Shown here piece by piece: positions 1-12,705 of a stretch of 64,000 nt of DNA (position 1 is its first letter; each line of letters begins with the position of its first letter). This stretch comes from Zygnema cylindricum (taxonomy: Eukaryota; Streptophyta; Zygnematophyceae; Zygnematales; Zygnemataceae), in contig JBBHKE010001638.1 in assembly GCA_037447655.1 (NCBI GenBank), positions 1 to 64,000 on the forward strand. Reading direction: 5' to 3'. Made by a program: the position numbers and the translations under genes. The notes below the pieces were generated by a model. That model was given only the letters and a program-made list of their open reading frames with translations. It did no database searches and had not been told where the DNA came from.

Positions 1-1244
1 TGTCAGTGGAGAATGGAAGTTGCAGATCCCATGGAGAATTTTTGCGATTCGTTTGGAAATGAGTGTCCAGCAGAGCGTAGAGCACGACAGGTACTGCGAT
101 TGACCCTGCCCTCTCCACGTTCTGTTTTTATTCCTGACACTCACTGCTACTGTCCTGTATGAGTAGCGAATCAGTTACGATTTCCTTGTCCTTTTCATGT
201 CTTGATAGTTAAATTATGATACATGGCTGATAATGTGGCTCGTAGTCTTTCTACATTAGTTCGTTTTGTATACTAATCTTCTGTCGGCTCTTTGACTGCA
301 GGAGTTGGAGACCAGCGAATCTTACAAGAAATTGACAGTGGCCATGCACGGCATGAACGTGCAAATGCAAGAGATGGTGGCGAAAGAATTATACGAGGAT
401 GCAGCGGAGGTCAGTTTCCAGCCGTTTTCTATCTGGCCTTCCCTGTTTTTAGACAGCACCATCATTTTTTCTTTGTTTTTTTACTGACCTGAGTGTTTCG
501 TGGCACAGGTGCGAGACACTTTGAACATGCTGGAGTTCCGAAAGCGGCTGCTGGAGCTGTCTGCAAAGCCGAGAGTTTTGTATCGTGTGGGCGATGTCAT
601 TGTCCATCGTCGTTATGGTGAGTTTGCCTTCAAATTGTTCTCCTTCGTTCGTTACACTAATTGCTACTCTCACGCGCAGCTTTTGGATTTGTATAGCGGG
701 CCTCCCTTTCTCGCTGAAACTCTTCTGCTAAACCTTTTGTCTTTCTTCGAAGCTGCAGACTGATGCTGGTTCCAATGTTTCTCGCACAGGCTATCGCGGT
801 GTTATTTATGGCCATGACGTGGAGTGTTCGGCCCCCAAAGAATGGCAGGAGGCCATGAAAGTTGATTCTCTGCCAGAAGGTCGCGAGCAACCTTTCTATC
901 ATGTTTTGGTGGATTCGAGGGATCGTCCTGGAGGTGTCTCGACATACGTGGCACAGGAGAACCTGGCGCTACACAGACTCGGACGGTCTGTGTTGCATTC
1001 CTGGATTCCCAAGGTAATTATACTTCTTGTGTACAAACTCTTTTCCTCTGGACCTGATTGTTGGCGCATTGTTAAGATTGCAGAGTATAATTTAAGGGTG
1101 GTTACTTTTGCTGTTTCTCTCTTTGAAGGTGAGTTCGCTCATCTGTGTATCTGTTGTTTTTTGTTGCAGTTTTTTGTTGGCTTTCAAGATGGAACATATC
1201 TTCCTCGCCCAATGCTCCGACGTTTGTACCCCAATGACTGGTGA
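1..1244 (+). CDS. CLPF: ClpF, chloroplast Clp protease adaptor (3' part of gene)
   Basis: Five exons are visible: 1-90 (cut by the window edge), 302-409, 509-617, 790-1013 and 1170-1244, all with GT/AG borders and matching phases, ending in TGA. The second and third exons encode a UVR (UvrB/UvrC-type) motif (EDAAEVRDTLNMLE region). From GDVIVHRRYGYRG onward comes a YccV/HspQ-like domain with the signatures QPFYHVLVDSRDRPGG and TYVAQENL, and the protein ends in RRLYPNDW. UVR followed by YccV is the architecture of plant ClpF, which in Arabidopsis works with ClpS1 to select substrates for the chloroplast ClpC protease. The N-terminus, including any transit peptide, lies outside the window, so targeting cannot be seen here. 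The family call is firm; the chloroplast role is inferred from the family. Confidence 0.9.
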
Positions 1245-2925
1245 AGGAAATGAGTTGTGTCCAAAGCTTCACAATCCGCAAAGCTTCAGTTTCAATCCAC
1301 CAACTGGTGCAGGCTTTTACTTGATGTTGTTCTACGGAATCGTTTCATGTTCTGCGGAATAGTTTCACTTCTTCCCTACCCATTCGTTTGAGCAAGTGAT
1401 CATTACTACCATTTCAAAATGTGATATGAAGTCCTCCTGCTGTGAATCAGACACCCTCTGGGGTTGTTGTCGACAAAAGACTCTTGTCAATGATGTCTTG
1501 AAAGTCGCTAGTGTATTACAGTAGTGCCTTGGCTCTGAAATTCATGAGATACCAAGAGAATCATAGCCTTCAGTTTCATGTGATTATTCTACTGTACAAA
1601 AGGAGCGTCTAAAGTCTGATGTATAGGTGGCTTAATCGACTGTGTGTTTTGCACGTTTAAGCTGTGTGGTGTGATAGGCCTCCCTATATGTAGGGATGGA
1701 GAAGGGAAAGTGTGGGTGTGGTGTGGTGTGAGAGAAAAAAGATTTCTCCTGTGCCCAATCCGTGGCCCTGGAGGATGATTAGGGTTGTGTGAATTAGCTG
1801 TCAGCTGTCACCTGTCTAATATGCGCCTGGGTGGGAGTCAGTGCGGTCGTGTAGCTGTGTTAGTATCTGTTACCACAATCTTCATGCTGTACAGTAGGCA
1901 CAAAGGATGTATTTCGCCATAATAAGTAACTGTTTATCTGAGGGCGAAAGATTTAATTGATTTTCAAATTATTGAGATATTTTCAATATTATTTGTTGCC
2001 TTTGATGATTCATTTCGACTGCTGAAATTGCATTTTTGATTATTCTTTGTCAGTTTTTAAACATTTTTCTGGATAGTAAGAGGTGTTTGAGTTTTTTGAG
2101 AAATTTTTGCATTAGTGCTTATGTTCTGAAAGAAATGTGAAAGGCACATAAAATGCTATACAGATATTTCTGAAAGAAGATGCACTTTCTGAAAGGAATA
2201 TGTTTAAATAATATTAACAACTGGATCATCTCATCAGGGATTTTCAGTAGTAAAGATGGAAATGTGAGAAACTATTTGTTGGTAATCACGGAATTCTGGG
2301 TTGCTTTACACTTAGTTTTTCACAGGTGTAATCTATTTTACACAATTGAGTTTTTTCTTTCCTTCCGTAGAAGTCTTAATCGAGGGTTTCCTCACTAGTA
2401 TTTCAAAATGATCCTTCTACACCTTTAACAGAGGATCTCATTAAATCAAGAAAAGGGGATATACAAAGAGTTGTCCGACTGTCAATTGCAAATCCTACGG
2501 AGTTATTTCAACATAATTTCAATGTATAAAAATGTCAAAAATTACTTGTTGGTAAGCTATGCTAACCTCCACTTTGTTGCAGAAGTGTAATGAATTTCAC
2601 GTAAGTAGGATTGTTGTTTCCTTCTACGAAATTTCGAATGTCAGAAAATCATCGAATAACTTCTAAATGTAATCTAATAGACACTTCTGTGATATAGTCC
2701 TCAAAAGTCTTCCAAATGATGCTTCCACAGATTTTCAACAGAAAGAAACTTATCAAATTAAGAGAGGGGATATACAAAGAGTTGTCTGACAGTTACTGGC
2801 TAATCCAACAAAATATCATTTCAACATATCTTCGACGAAAAAAAACTAATTTTCCAAATTAAAGGGAGAAAAAAGCAAAATTTAACTTTAACCTTTACAT
2901 TCAACCTCGCTACAGTTCATCACTA
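1245..2925. other. Convergent intergenic space between CLPF and the acyltransferase gene
   Basis: The two flanking genes end toward each other here, so this should hold both 3' UTRs and polyadenylation sites. I see no coding signal. The only structure is an old two-copy repeat at about 2370-2830, listed separately. Confidence 0.5.
2370..2830. repeat. Degenerate two-copy direct repeat, period about 310 bp
   Basis: The string GGGGATATACAAAGAGTTGTC occurs near 2456 and again near 2766. In both copies it is preceded by a diverged block (AAATGAT-CTTC, ACA-ATTT, ATTAAxxxAAGA) and followed by CTGxCAxTT and ATTTCAACATA. This is an ancient tandem duplication with no coding content. Confidence 0.55.
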
Positions 2926-5900
2926 CTACAAAAGGCCCAATTGCCTTTCCCTAATACTAGTTTTCAAAAAACCTGATTCTAAACGAGCCAATATTTCCCT
3001 AGTCTTAGACCACCAGTAAAATCCACTCCCACTATTTCTCTCTCTCCAATCATCAAATCTCCCCACTTCCCCGAGAGGGAATTTCCTCTCTCTGAAACTT
3101 TCCAGTCCTGATAAACCTAAATTCAACTTTTCTTTCAAAACCGCTTGCGCAGCAAACCCAACAAAAAGACTACGATCCATCGGCTGTGAATAAGAATATG
3201 TCCTAAAATCCTCAACATTACTCCATGATCCAAGAAATTCTCCTTCAGAATCCGTAATTCTCCTCCTTCCTACCAGCTTCCCTTGCCTCTCCCACCCACC
3301 CTCCTCGTTACAAAGACCACTACCTCCTTTCGACACTACCACTCCCGAGCTACTCCCATCTTGACTCGTTTCCAATACACTATTTAATTTCCCCACTATC
3401 TTTCCAATACCTTCCCCTCTTTCCTTAACCTCTGCATTTTCCATTAACACCATTGTATTACCGAGAGTTCTCTCCTCCACCTCCCCAACTATCCCTTCTT
3501 CCCCAACAATTCTAGCTTCTAACTCCTCCTTCAAAGTTTGCATTTTCTCTCCCACTCTTGCGGATATTTTGTCAAAAAGTACGCGTCGATCGCATTTTTT
3601 CTCGCGACATTCTAAAATCAAATCCTCCACTGGGATTGGCTCTCCCACCAAAACAGTCACCTGTGTCACACCATCCGCCCATATCATACTTTCCAGTAAA
3701 ACATTTGATGAATGTAAGCCTCCCAAAACCTCCTGTCTCCCTCCTCCCCCAGCATCCACTGTCTCGCCCCAAACTTCCTCTCCCTCTCCAAACCTCCCCT
3801 CTCCCTCCTCTCAAAATCCCCTCTCCCTTCTCTCCCAACCTCCCCTCACTCTTTCCCAAAAACACAGGAAATCTCCAAACCAATCACAAACCATAAAAAC
3901 ATCGTTTTAAACGGCTCTTATTCCTACCACACTAAAATAACTCTCAGAAAAACTCCACAAAAAAAATAAAGAGCAATCACAAAAAATGTGCCCACTTCAA
4001 AATTTTAAGAGCTATTTGCTCACCTTATTTCCAACCGTGGGAAACTTTGAACCCACGGGCATCATATTTTCCATTCCCGAATGAATAAACGGAAGTACCA
4101 AAGGGGGTTCAACCGCGTCCGCAACAAGCCTAATTTTTTTTTTTTTCCAAACCAACAAAGACAAAAATTCAGAAAGAACTAAGAAACTAAAAGCATAAAT
4201 AAATAAAATCTCAAGTTTACGAAAAATCTGACAAAGCTTTTTCAGTTAGCTTCACTTCTTGCCACACTATATCTAACAAACTGTAGATTTCTTTCGTTAT
4301 TCATTAATCCACTTTGATTTTATTCACATATTTATTTTACATGCTACTTGCTATTTTCACACTATTTCATGTAAGAAGGTTTCAAGTTAAACCACCTTAG
4401 TTTTGCTATAATTTACCCATGTTTTGTAACAAGTACTAAATAGATTTTCTTAATGTTGATTGCACTCAATTGCACTAAATAGATTTCTTCATGGTGCTTG
4501 AATTTAAATCCATTTTTTCAATTGTACTAAACAAAAATTCCCTAATTTTGTTCACACTGAGTCAACCCAAATTCAGAAATGGTGTAAGAAAAACAAAATT
4601 ACAAATTGATTATGGATTTTTTTTCTTTCTTTTTTTTCCTGTACTTGTTGTTGTTACTGACCGTCCAATTCCTCGTTTCATTGATCCGAGAGTTTTCCCT
4701 CCATCTCGAGATCGACTCCCTTCTGGAAAAATGTGAACCCATTTTCCCTCCTTCACTTTATTCACCGCCAAGTCCATTCCCTGTTTCTCAAAAAACCAAA
4801 AGAAAAAAACAAAAATACCCAACCACCACAGCATTACGGAATGCGGAACTGAAAACATGAGACATAGAATAGGCGGAAAAGCATAACTTAAACCCATTTA
4901 CGCAGACATATTAAAGGTCTGCATTGCAAATTTGAATACAATTCTGTCATTCACATTGTGTAATGTAATGAGACGAACGAAATGCTTCTTTATTTCATAA
5001 CTCCGATGGATTAACCATCTCAATAAAAAGGACATGAACAAGGCAATATTTTCCACGACCAACAAAGTTTAAGGACACTTGAACAACCACACAAATAGTA
5101 AACATGAAAAAAGCCTAGAAGAAACAAGAAGAGATGTGATGTGATAGATGTGAGATGAGACAAGATGAGATGTCATGTGGCACGATGAGACCAAATGTGA
5201 AATGACATGACATGACGTTATGTGATGTGTTGTGATATGACAAGAGTGCGATGAGACAAGATTTGGCCTCATGTGATGTGACTTGATAACATGCCATGAA
5301 ATGTGGTGTGGTGTGGTGTGGTGGGACATAACAAAACGAAATGTGACACAACATGACAAGTTGAGACGAGGTGAAATGAGGCACGATGTGATGTGACATG
5401 AGGTGTCATGAAAGAAGACGTGACAAGACGGGATGGGACAGGACGGGACAGGACAGAGCGGGACGTGATGTGACATAAGGTGCCATTATGGAACGCACCT
5501 TTTGATCCACGCCCTCTCCTCTGACCAGCGGCAGCACCTTGACGCTCTGAAAGAAGGTGGCCATGGCGGTGTTCTTGAAGCAGCGGTCCGTGGCGCACAG
5601 CGTCCACCGCATGGCTGGCACTCGCAGCATGAGGCGCGGCGGCACCATGGCCGCCAGGACCAGAGGGTCGTCCATGGCCGCCACGTGGTTGCACACCTGG
5701 GAGGAAGAGAGGGAGGGAGAGGAGAGGAAAAAGAGACCACAGGTTGAGACTGCAAACAAAGAAAGGTAGAAGTCTACGAACAGAAACAATGGAAAGAAGA
5801 CGAAAAATAAATACGGAGAAGGAAAAAGGACACGACAATGAACAAGACAAGAAGAACAAAAGCTCTCTCTCTCTCTCCCTCCTTTCCCTCTCATCACCTA

Positions 5901-8900
5901 GTCTCTCTCTCCCTCTCTTCAGTCCACCTCTCTGCTTTGGATCTGACTCTCCCCCTTTTTGCCTGTCTACGCCTCTCTCTGCCTCTCTGGCGCCCCTCAT
6001 TTTTGGCCGCCCAAAAAAAATCATGCGATTATTTCAAGTTTGAATCCCAGGTAACTCTCAATCCACACTAAATGCAACACCACATAATCACACAACTCTT
6101 TAAACAAGCAAACAAAAAAAGGTGGAATAAGGCATTTGCCAAAAGAAAAAAGTCATACCGTTATCAGCGCTTGTCCTTTCTTTCGATTCATAATCGCGTC
6201 TTCTAATCTTTGTACTTCATGAACCTGGCACCAAAAGTTGAAGATCTTTCAATCCAGTAAATTATTTAAACTAAGTATTTGTACAAGATCATCATTCCCG
6301 GACCTTAATAGGTTTGTGGCTTGTCTAAGCCTTGACTCAGGATATCGATCCATCATGACATTTGTTACCAATAGTTAACGGCTATCGCGATCTGCATCGA
6401 CATTTACATTTGCAACCTTTGTGAAATCTGAGTAGTGTGGATTTTGTCTTTATGCACAAGTTTATCTTCGAGATTCCAATGTGGTTTGACCTTAAGTAAC
6501 TCATCGTCAGTACCTGACAAAATTTCATAACTTTGTCTAGAATATTGTGAACTAATGTACATCATTCATAAATCACATGTATGCTAAATCTTATTACATG
6601 GAAAAAGGTTTGCCTAAAATGAAGTATTACACTAGTAAGCTTCTGCATATAAAAGATATGTATCAATACACAAGATATGGCACACATGTTGCATATGATG
6701 TAAAAATTTGATATTTTCGTGCTATAGGTATGCTTTATACCTTAGACCATGTATAATTTGTTTTTATCTTGTATGCTTGTTTTAAATAGGCGAGAAGTAG
6801 AAAGATATGCAATCGTATATCGGTACATTTGAATTTAGTGGGTAAGGTAAACATGTAAGGCTCCATCACATTTCTGCAAAAATGGACTTAATTCCCAGGA
6901 TAATATCGTCGATTAATCACAAGGTTTCATTTTTCACCATTATAAAATCCTAATGTATCATGTCCCTTTGAATAACATGAAACCACTAACATTTAAGTCA
7001 ATCCATAAACTAAAAATACACATTCCAAAAAATGTGATGTGAATGTTTTTTACGTCTTTGTCAATTTGCAATCCATCCTCACCCAAACTAATGTGTCTAC
7101 ATCAGCATTCTGCGGAAGGTGAACTCCACGCTAATTCTCGTGTGGAAACTAACCAAATGCAGTTTCACAACTTGAACAATCACGAAAACAGAAAAGGAAC
7201 CAAAAAACAAACGGAACCAGTAAAAAAAAGAGCTCATTTCGAATGAAAAGTGGAAACACAATGCTTAGGTTCAGCCGAAAACAAACCTCGGTTCGATTCA
7301 AACCGCGCATAAAAATCCTGCATACACTGCCCACCACCGGAATGGCAAAGGACTGCGCCACATGGAAGAGTTGGGACCGGTCGTTCCGTAGAGCAGTTTC
7401 CACAGCTGCGGTTCCGTCCTCTGCTGGAAAACCCAATGCTTTCTTAGACGGAGAGAGAAAGAGAGACAGGGAGGGACAAAGAAAGGGAGACGGAGAGGGA
7501 GAGGGAGAGGGAGAGGGAGGGGGATAGGGAGAGGAGGGGGAGAGGGAGGGGAAGAGGGAGGGGGAAAGGGAGGGGGGGAGAGAGGAGGAGAGGGAGGGGG
7601 AGAGGGAGGGAGAGAGGAAGGGAGACAGGGAGAGGGAGAGATGGAGAGAAAGATAGGGAGAGAGAGAGGGAGAGAGAGAGGAGAGAGATGGGGGGCAGAG
7701 TAAGAGAGAAAGAGAGAGAGGGAGAGAGAAAGAGAGAGAGAGGGGGGGGGCAGGGGAGAGGGTGAGGGAGGACATGGGAGAGGGAGGGAAAGAACGGGAG
7801 AGGGGAAGGAAAAAAAAAGCTAGAAGGAAAAAAAGAGAGAGTGGAATGATTGCTTAATAACAAATCAGAAGTCACCATAATTAGTTGCAAATGAGAAGGA
7901 TGTGAAAAAAACCTATACGGATGACAAAATGGGTACATTTTTTCTTGAACTTAAAAAAAAAAAAAAAAAAAAAACATAAACAGCGAGCCAAGAGACTTGA
8001 AAGCTTGAATGCCACTCAATGCTTTGTTTCCTACAGTCTCCCTGGACCAGAGTAATTTATGTCTTCAGGTTTAAATTTGGCATTTTTCCACAAATTGGAA
8101 AATTGTTTTTTGGATTGGTTAAAAGTGATGTCATTAAATCCACGACCCCTCTTTCTCCAGGATCCAGCTTTGTCCATAACTGTTGCAGATAAACTACACT
8201 GCCCAACGCTGTCAGTGTGAATGAATAATTAGTTTTATGGCGAAATTAGCATCGATAAAACTTACTTAATCCAGGGTGACCTAGCCGATTGTAGTTCACT
8301 CCCTTAAATAATGTTATCAAAATTAATTTATGGTTTTCGGCAGAAACTAGTCAAACTCAAATCAGTATTATTAACACTAAAGCGACAGTGAACCTTATGG
8401 AGGATGTAATGAAATAATCCACACTAATAACAGTAAGCAGCAAAACCGCATCTTTATCAGGAGGCCCCTGGCAACAAACAATGATAGGCGTTGGGTCATG
8501 CTATCCGAACTGGTAAGATGGTCTACGCTAAATGATGACAACCCCTTGTGCAAGAATTGTGGTCACACAATCCACACTAATTATATTCTCCTTTAGTATA
8601 GGACTTGTGGACATATAATCCACACTAATTATGACATCTGTGAGTTTGTACGAATTCAGGTCACATATTCCACACTAATAATGGTCTCCACACAAAAAAC
8701 ACACACACCTTTTCGAAACTTTCCTTTTCTTGAAGCTGTCACCTCCATTTCCTCCTCCACTCCTTCCTTTCTCAACAATTGGCCGCTGATGCCACCATTC
8801 AAAGACTTTATTTGCAACTTCTCTTTCTCCCTGTCCCTGTCCCTCTCCATCTCACCCTCCCTCTCCCCCCTCTTTCCGAGCACAGCCTGGCATCCGGGAA

Positions 8901-9162
8901 TCCCGGACTGCTTCCTCCACTGTTCTCGAGCAGCCTTGCTGGCAAGACTTTGACTCATTTTTGCCAAAACCACGTTGCCCTTGAAGACACGTGTCACAGC
9001 AAATGTGGTGGCCATGGAGGCTGCAGTTCTCGAACTTTTCGAAGTCTTTTTTGAAAAGTTGTGGCTTTGGAGAATGGAGCCGGCGCGGATTCGAAGGCGA
9101 GACTTGAATCGCTCCTTCATTTCCCGAAGGCTGTCGATGTAGGGGGGCAAATGGGTGTCCAT
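2926..9162 (-). CDS. Tafazzin-like PlsC acyltransferase
   Basis: Seven exons on the minus strand: 9162-8709, 7423-7287, 6224-6159, 5696-5499, 4780-4662, 4129-4024 and 3660-2926; 1815 nt, 604 residues. The catalytic H-X4-D motif is at residues 223-228 (NHVAAMDD) in exon 4, and the second PlsC block FPEGSRSRDGGKT is at 303-315 in exon 5. Exon 6 gives VLPFIHSGMENMMP and exon 7 opens with VTVLVGEPIP. These blocks match the tafazzin / plant lysophospholipid acyltransferase family, which remodels phospholipids such as cardiolipin by moving acyl chains. Exon 1 contains PPYIDSLREMKERFKSRLRI, resembling the N-terminal part of plant members. Exon 7 adds a polar tail of more than 200 residues after the catalytic domain, longer than in compact family members. 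The ATG at 9162 is the first in frame, but the frame stays open upstream through a (CT)n tract, so the start is not certain. Introns carry satellites and one MITE. Confidence 0.88.
5131..5475. repeat. Degenerate GATGTGA / GATGAGAC minisatellite in an intron
   Basis: Short units of the type GATGTGATGTGACATGAGA are repeated imperfectly through the region. It lies in the intron between the H-X4-D exon and the FPEG exon of the acyltransferase gene. Open frames rich in Ser, His and Cys here are by-products of the repeat. Confidence 0.8.
7445..7800. repeat. Polypurine GAGAGG tract in intron 1 of the acyltransferase gene
   Basis: About 350 bp made almost only of G and A, in units of GAGAGG, GGGAGA and GAGAGA. 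On the transcribed strand of the acyltransferase gene it reads as a long pyrimidine stretch directly upstream of the exon 2 acceptor at 7424-7426, so it may act as an extended polypyrimidine tract. Frames through it code only Ser/Leu/Pro runs. Confidence 0.85.
8195..8391. mobile_element. TA-flanked MITE, family C (about 200 bp), diverged
   Basis: The interior (GATTGTAGTTCACTCCCTTAAATA, then AATTTATGGTTTTCGGC) matches the copy at 22714-22915 and, more loosely, those at 32660 and 61441 (the last inverted). The ends are worn (TACACTGCC at left, GCGACAGTG at right). It sits in intron 1 of the acyltransferase gene. Confidence 0.6.
8560..8690. repeat. Tandem repeat, period about 49 bp, marked by ATCCACACTAAT
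   Basis: Three successive units carry the core TCCACACTAATTA near 8571, 8620 and 8669, with the flanking word GGTCACA or GGACATA. A related core occurs near 8419. It ends about 20 bp from the exon 1 donor of the minus-strand acyltransferase gene, inside intron 1. Confidence 0.65.
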
Positions 9163-9269
9163 GGTGGGAGAGAGAGGAGGGAAAGAAGAGAGAGAAGGGA
9201 GAGGAGAGAATGGAGAGGAAAGGGGGAAAGAGACGGATGGGAGAGCGAAGGGAGGAAAAAACCTGGTGA

Positions 9270-9271
<2 letters not shown>

Positions 9272-9346
<75 letters not shown>
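9272..9346. repeat. (GA)n microsatellite
   Basis: An almost perfect run of more than 35 GA units. It lies just upstream of the ATG of the minus-strand acyltransferase gene, so it is probably a (CT)n tract of that gene's 5' UTR or promoter. Confidence 0.95.
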
Positions 9347-9350
<4 letters not shown>

Positions 9351-12300
9351 GGGGGAGGAAATGGAGAAAGGGAGATGTGATTGCAAAATTCAAAGCAGAT
9401 TTTTGGAACCTGAAGTTTGTAGAGTCCAATTGAGCAAATAATTAAGAATTCAGGATCCAAAAGCTAAAATTCAGAATAGAAAACTCTAAATGCACAAAAG
9501 AGAATTCCGGATTCTAACTTCCAATTCGCGAATCACCGAATTCCCGATTCCGAATTTTTAAATTCAGGACTGTAGAATCAAAATTTAGGATTTAACCTTC
9601 GAAAGGCTATACTTGATTCAATTCAACATCTGCAGATCCAATTTCACAATTGCTAAAAACTGATAATCAATCAGTTCCTGCATCGACCAGAATATCGCGA
9701 TATGACTTAACAAATAAAATAAAGAAATCCTAGTTGTAATCTCCTTCCGTTATATGAAAAATGCACGGGATACAAAATATCTGTAACGAAATGGAACATC
9801 GCTAATCATAAAATATTTACAAGAGGACAAGTATTTAAGAAGACATACACAGAACGTGAAAAGGCGATAAAAACTGCAAAATCTAGCAATGGAAATTAAT
9901 TTTGTTAGGGAAAATTAGGTTTGCTATCGTGTGTAGCTCGACTTTACTGCAGAATCCGGTGGGCGTGTTCCAGCAGCAGGCGGTAGGAAGGTTTAGGGTT
10001 TGCTTGCAGGAGAAGATGTGCTCGAATGTGCGCTGTGTGACGTCTCGTTTTCAGGTCACGAAAGTTCGGGCAGCAAGCAAACAGTCTCTGGGAAGTAGAA
10101 CTTTGAAAAATGTACCGGCAAAAAAAAATACAGCGAAAACTCACCGTAAAATTTTGGAATCATTAGTCACTGGCCGATAATCATGCATTAATTGCATATA
10201 CAGAATTCGAGCTTGCAGATGCCGCGCGCTGGCTTTTGCATTTTACAAGGCCGTAGCTGACTGACGTAATTTTATAGGCTGATGTCATGCATGTACGATT
10301 CAAAATAATCGACACTTGTGTAGCGAAGAGTTCCATAATGACATCATGTTTTTCTTCTTTCGTATTTTACTACATTTCGAGAAGCACAAAAAGTTTTTTC
10401 AGAAGTTCGTGTGAGCGCGCGTGTCAGTTGAAAAGTGGATTGTCTATTTGTCTTCATTCGTATTGGCCGACAGGAAGCGTCCGTGACAACAGCTGTCTTG
10501 CCGTGGAACGAGGTTCGCATTGATGACCAGATTTGCTTGTACAACTGCGTCATGATATCAGACAAACGAGCAGGCTCCAGCGCGCGCGACCTTGTGTCGT
10601 GATTCGTCATTGGATGACTTTTGAGTCTGACGCTTTCGGACGTCCTTTCTGTGAAGCTGTCCCGTTTTGTGTCGGCCAGCTTCCGGGAAATGCGTCACGT
10701 GCAGTCATCCAAGTATCCAATCCCGCTGTTAGTCTGTAGCCGATGAGCTGATGACGCATAGTTCGAAAATAATTCTACGCCAAAAAACAAGTAAAAAAGG
10801 ATTAACTTGTGTTTTACCCGTATTCTAATTCTGCAAAAGTTTAAATCGTGGTTGAAAAAATGAAATGCACATCATTAGAATCAGAATTGAAAATCCTGAT
10901 GAAGTTGGCAGGTATTTGTTTGATTTTTCACTACTATGTTTGGGTAAAATAAGGGGTCAAATGAAAGATTAATAGAGACGGTTATTTAAGTGAAATGGGT
11001 GGATAAGATAGAACGCCATTAATTATAATGGTTTTTTAGCTAACGTTTCATGTTTATAAACATTACTAATTACTTAACAGTTTGATTTGGCGAAAGCAAA
11101 CGGTTCAGTTTGGTTTGAGAATTTCCTCGAGTTTTAAACCGTAGTCCGGTTCGGACCAAACAAAGCTGACTTAATCGAACCCAACCGACCTTGGGTAGAT
11201 CGTTAACCGTACTTTAAACTATGTGATGAAGTGATGAAGTTGAAAGCAACTATATAGTAACCTTCACCAATCTGATCATCCTTTTTGAACTCATTGTTAA
11301 CTTCTATATGTCGATGATGCTGCATGGTTAATGTAACTTTCTTTTTGTGTGCTTCGTGAAATAACATCTATATATTGATTGCTCTAATTGCGTTAGTTAT
11401 GCTCGTCACTTATGCACATCATTGTGAAAGAGATCTTTTATCATTTGCTTGCAATGACGGACGAATGTCTAAGGTTTCATGCATGCCCTATTTGTTGTTA
11501 TACTATTCTTGGCTAACTAATCCTAACACAACAATATTGTCTCCTCGATGGCTTATAAGCTTGTCGTATCTAAAGCACACACCATTCGCGCGGAAATATG
11601 CAGAACAACAGATGGTATCCGACAACTTTGCACACCACAACTTCTCAACTAAACACCATTCACTTAAAATAATAACTTAGAAAAAGGCTAAGCCATGTAC
11701 ATATATTTGAGCACATTTATTAGGTTTTATTGTTGTTGAAACTTTCAGATAAAATATTATGTTTGCATGTTCTTGGAAACATTCACCGCAATGTTTCCTT
11801 TTGTATAACAAGAGCTTATCAGTAACAAGGTCCATCATATGATACACGTCGCAAAATGCATCTCATAAGGATGCTTGACATCCATGATATATTTTCGCAC
11901 ATTCATCAGTAAAGGAGAATGCCCAATAAATATAATACAATTTTGTATAGTCACTTATCAAAGAGGATGTCCAACATCAGTTGTGCACCTTTACCACGAT
12001 TGACACTCACCAAACTGTGTATATAAGGATGAGTCTCATATGTTTTCCACATGGTACTCCATCTAAACCTCCAAGGCGCAACACTTAACCTCATGGTATT
12101 CCCGATCTATATTTAGATTGTCATATTTAGCCTATCTTTGTTTTAATAAATCGATTTGTTTCAACTGTTTATGTGTTGGATCAAAACAATGATCTTTCTC
12201 GATTTTACTCACTCCCTTTTTTATCTTATTTGCCCCTTGGCATTGCTAATAACTTAATGTAATTAAAAGGTTTCACCGGTTCAATAATCTATCAACATCC

Positions 12301-12705
12301 TTCCTATAACTACGATTTGTCAATTGCCTTCGCATTCTTGACAAAAGCGCAAGAGCTCAACCTAAAAGGATGACTATCGTATGTTAAACTACCTTTCACC
12401 TTTCTATTTTACTTTTACTAATCCTCCTTTCTTTTGTAAATTGTGATTTCTTGGAACAAATAGTCGAATAAATAAACGAAGCTGAGATCATTTTGCAATA
12501 ATCTTTCTGTCTCTCTGTCACGGCACATTTTGATTCGGTCAGCGTGATTTCCGTACCGCACGTCACGCACATATTTGACGTGACGTGACAGCTTTTGCGT
12601 TCTACCATTTGTCTTCATTGCACACTGTATGGTACAAGTACAGTACTGTACTGTAGCGGCCTCTCGTATCCGTCTGCTTCCCACCGTGCCATCTCTCCTC
12701 CCCTC
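9347..12705. other. Intergenic space upstream of the acyltransferase gene and downstream of the BELL gene
   Basis: I find no exon with convincing splice sites or protein similarity. Near 12630-12655 there is a palindromic cluster of the type GTACAGTACTGTACTGTA. The region around 10200-10740 has a more mixed base composition with several TGACG and GCGCGC words but no open frame I trust. Confidence 0.45.

Noticed and set aside
5069-5476. Two frames rich in Ser, His and Cys on the minus strand
   Set aside because: They arise from the GATGTGA minisatellite and have no exon borders.
7149-7938. Long Ser/Leu/Pro-rich open frames on the minus strand
   Set aside because: They are produced by the polypurine tract in the acyltransferase intron; only the part at 7287-7423 is a true exon.
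8490-8690. Possible CRISPR-like spaced repeat (ATCCACACTAAT every 49 bp)
   Set aside because: Units are imperfect tandem repeats, spacers are also similar, and the context is a nuclear intron.
8656-9460. Overlapping plus and minus frames including Arg/Glu and Ser/Leu runs
   Set aside because: The (GA)n tract makes all of them; only the minus frame from 9162 to 8709 is kept because it joins in phase to a conserved domain.
9902-10180. 92-codon basic plus-strand frame
   Set aside because: It resembles a targeting peptide in composition but has no partner exon or recognised domain, and an equally long minus frame overlaps it.
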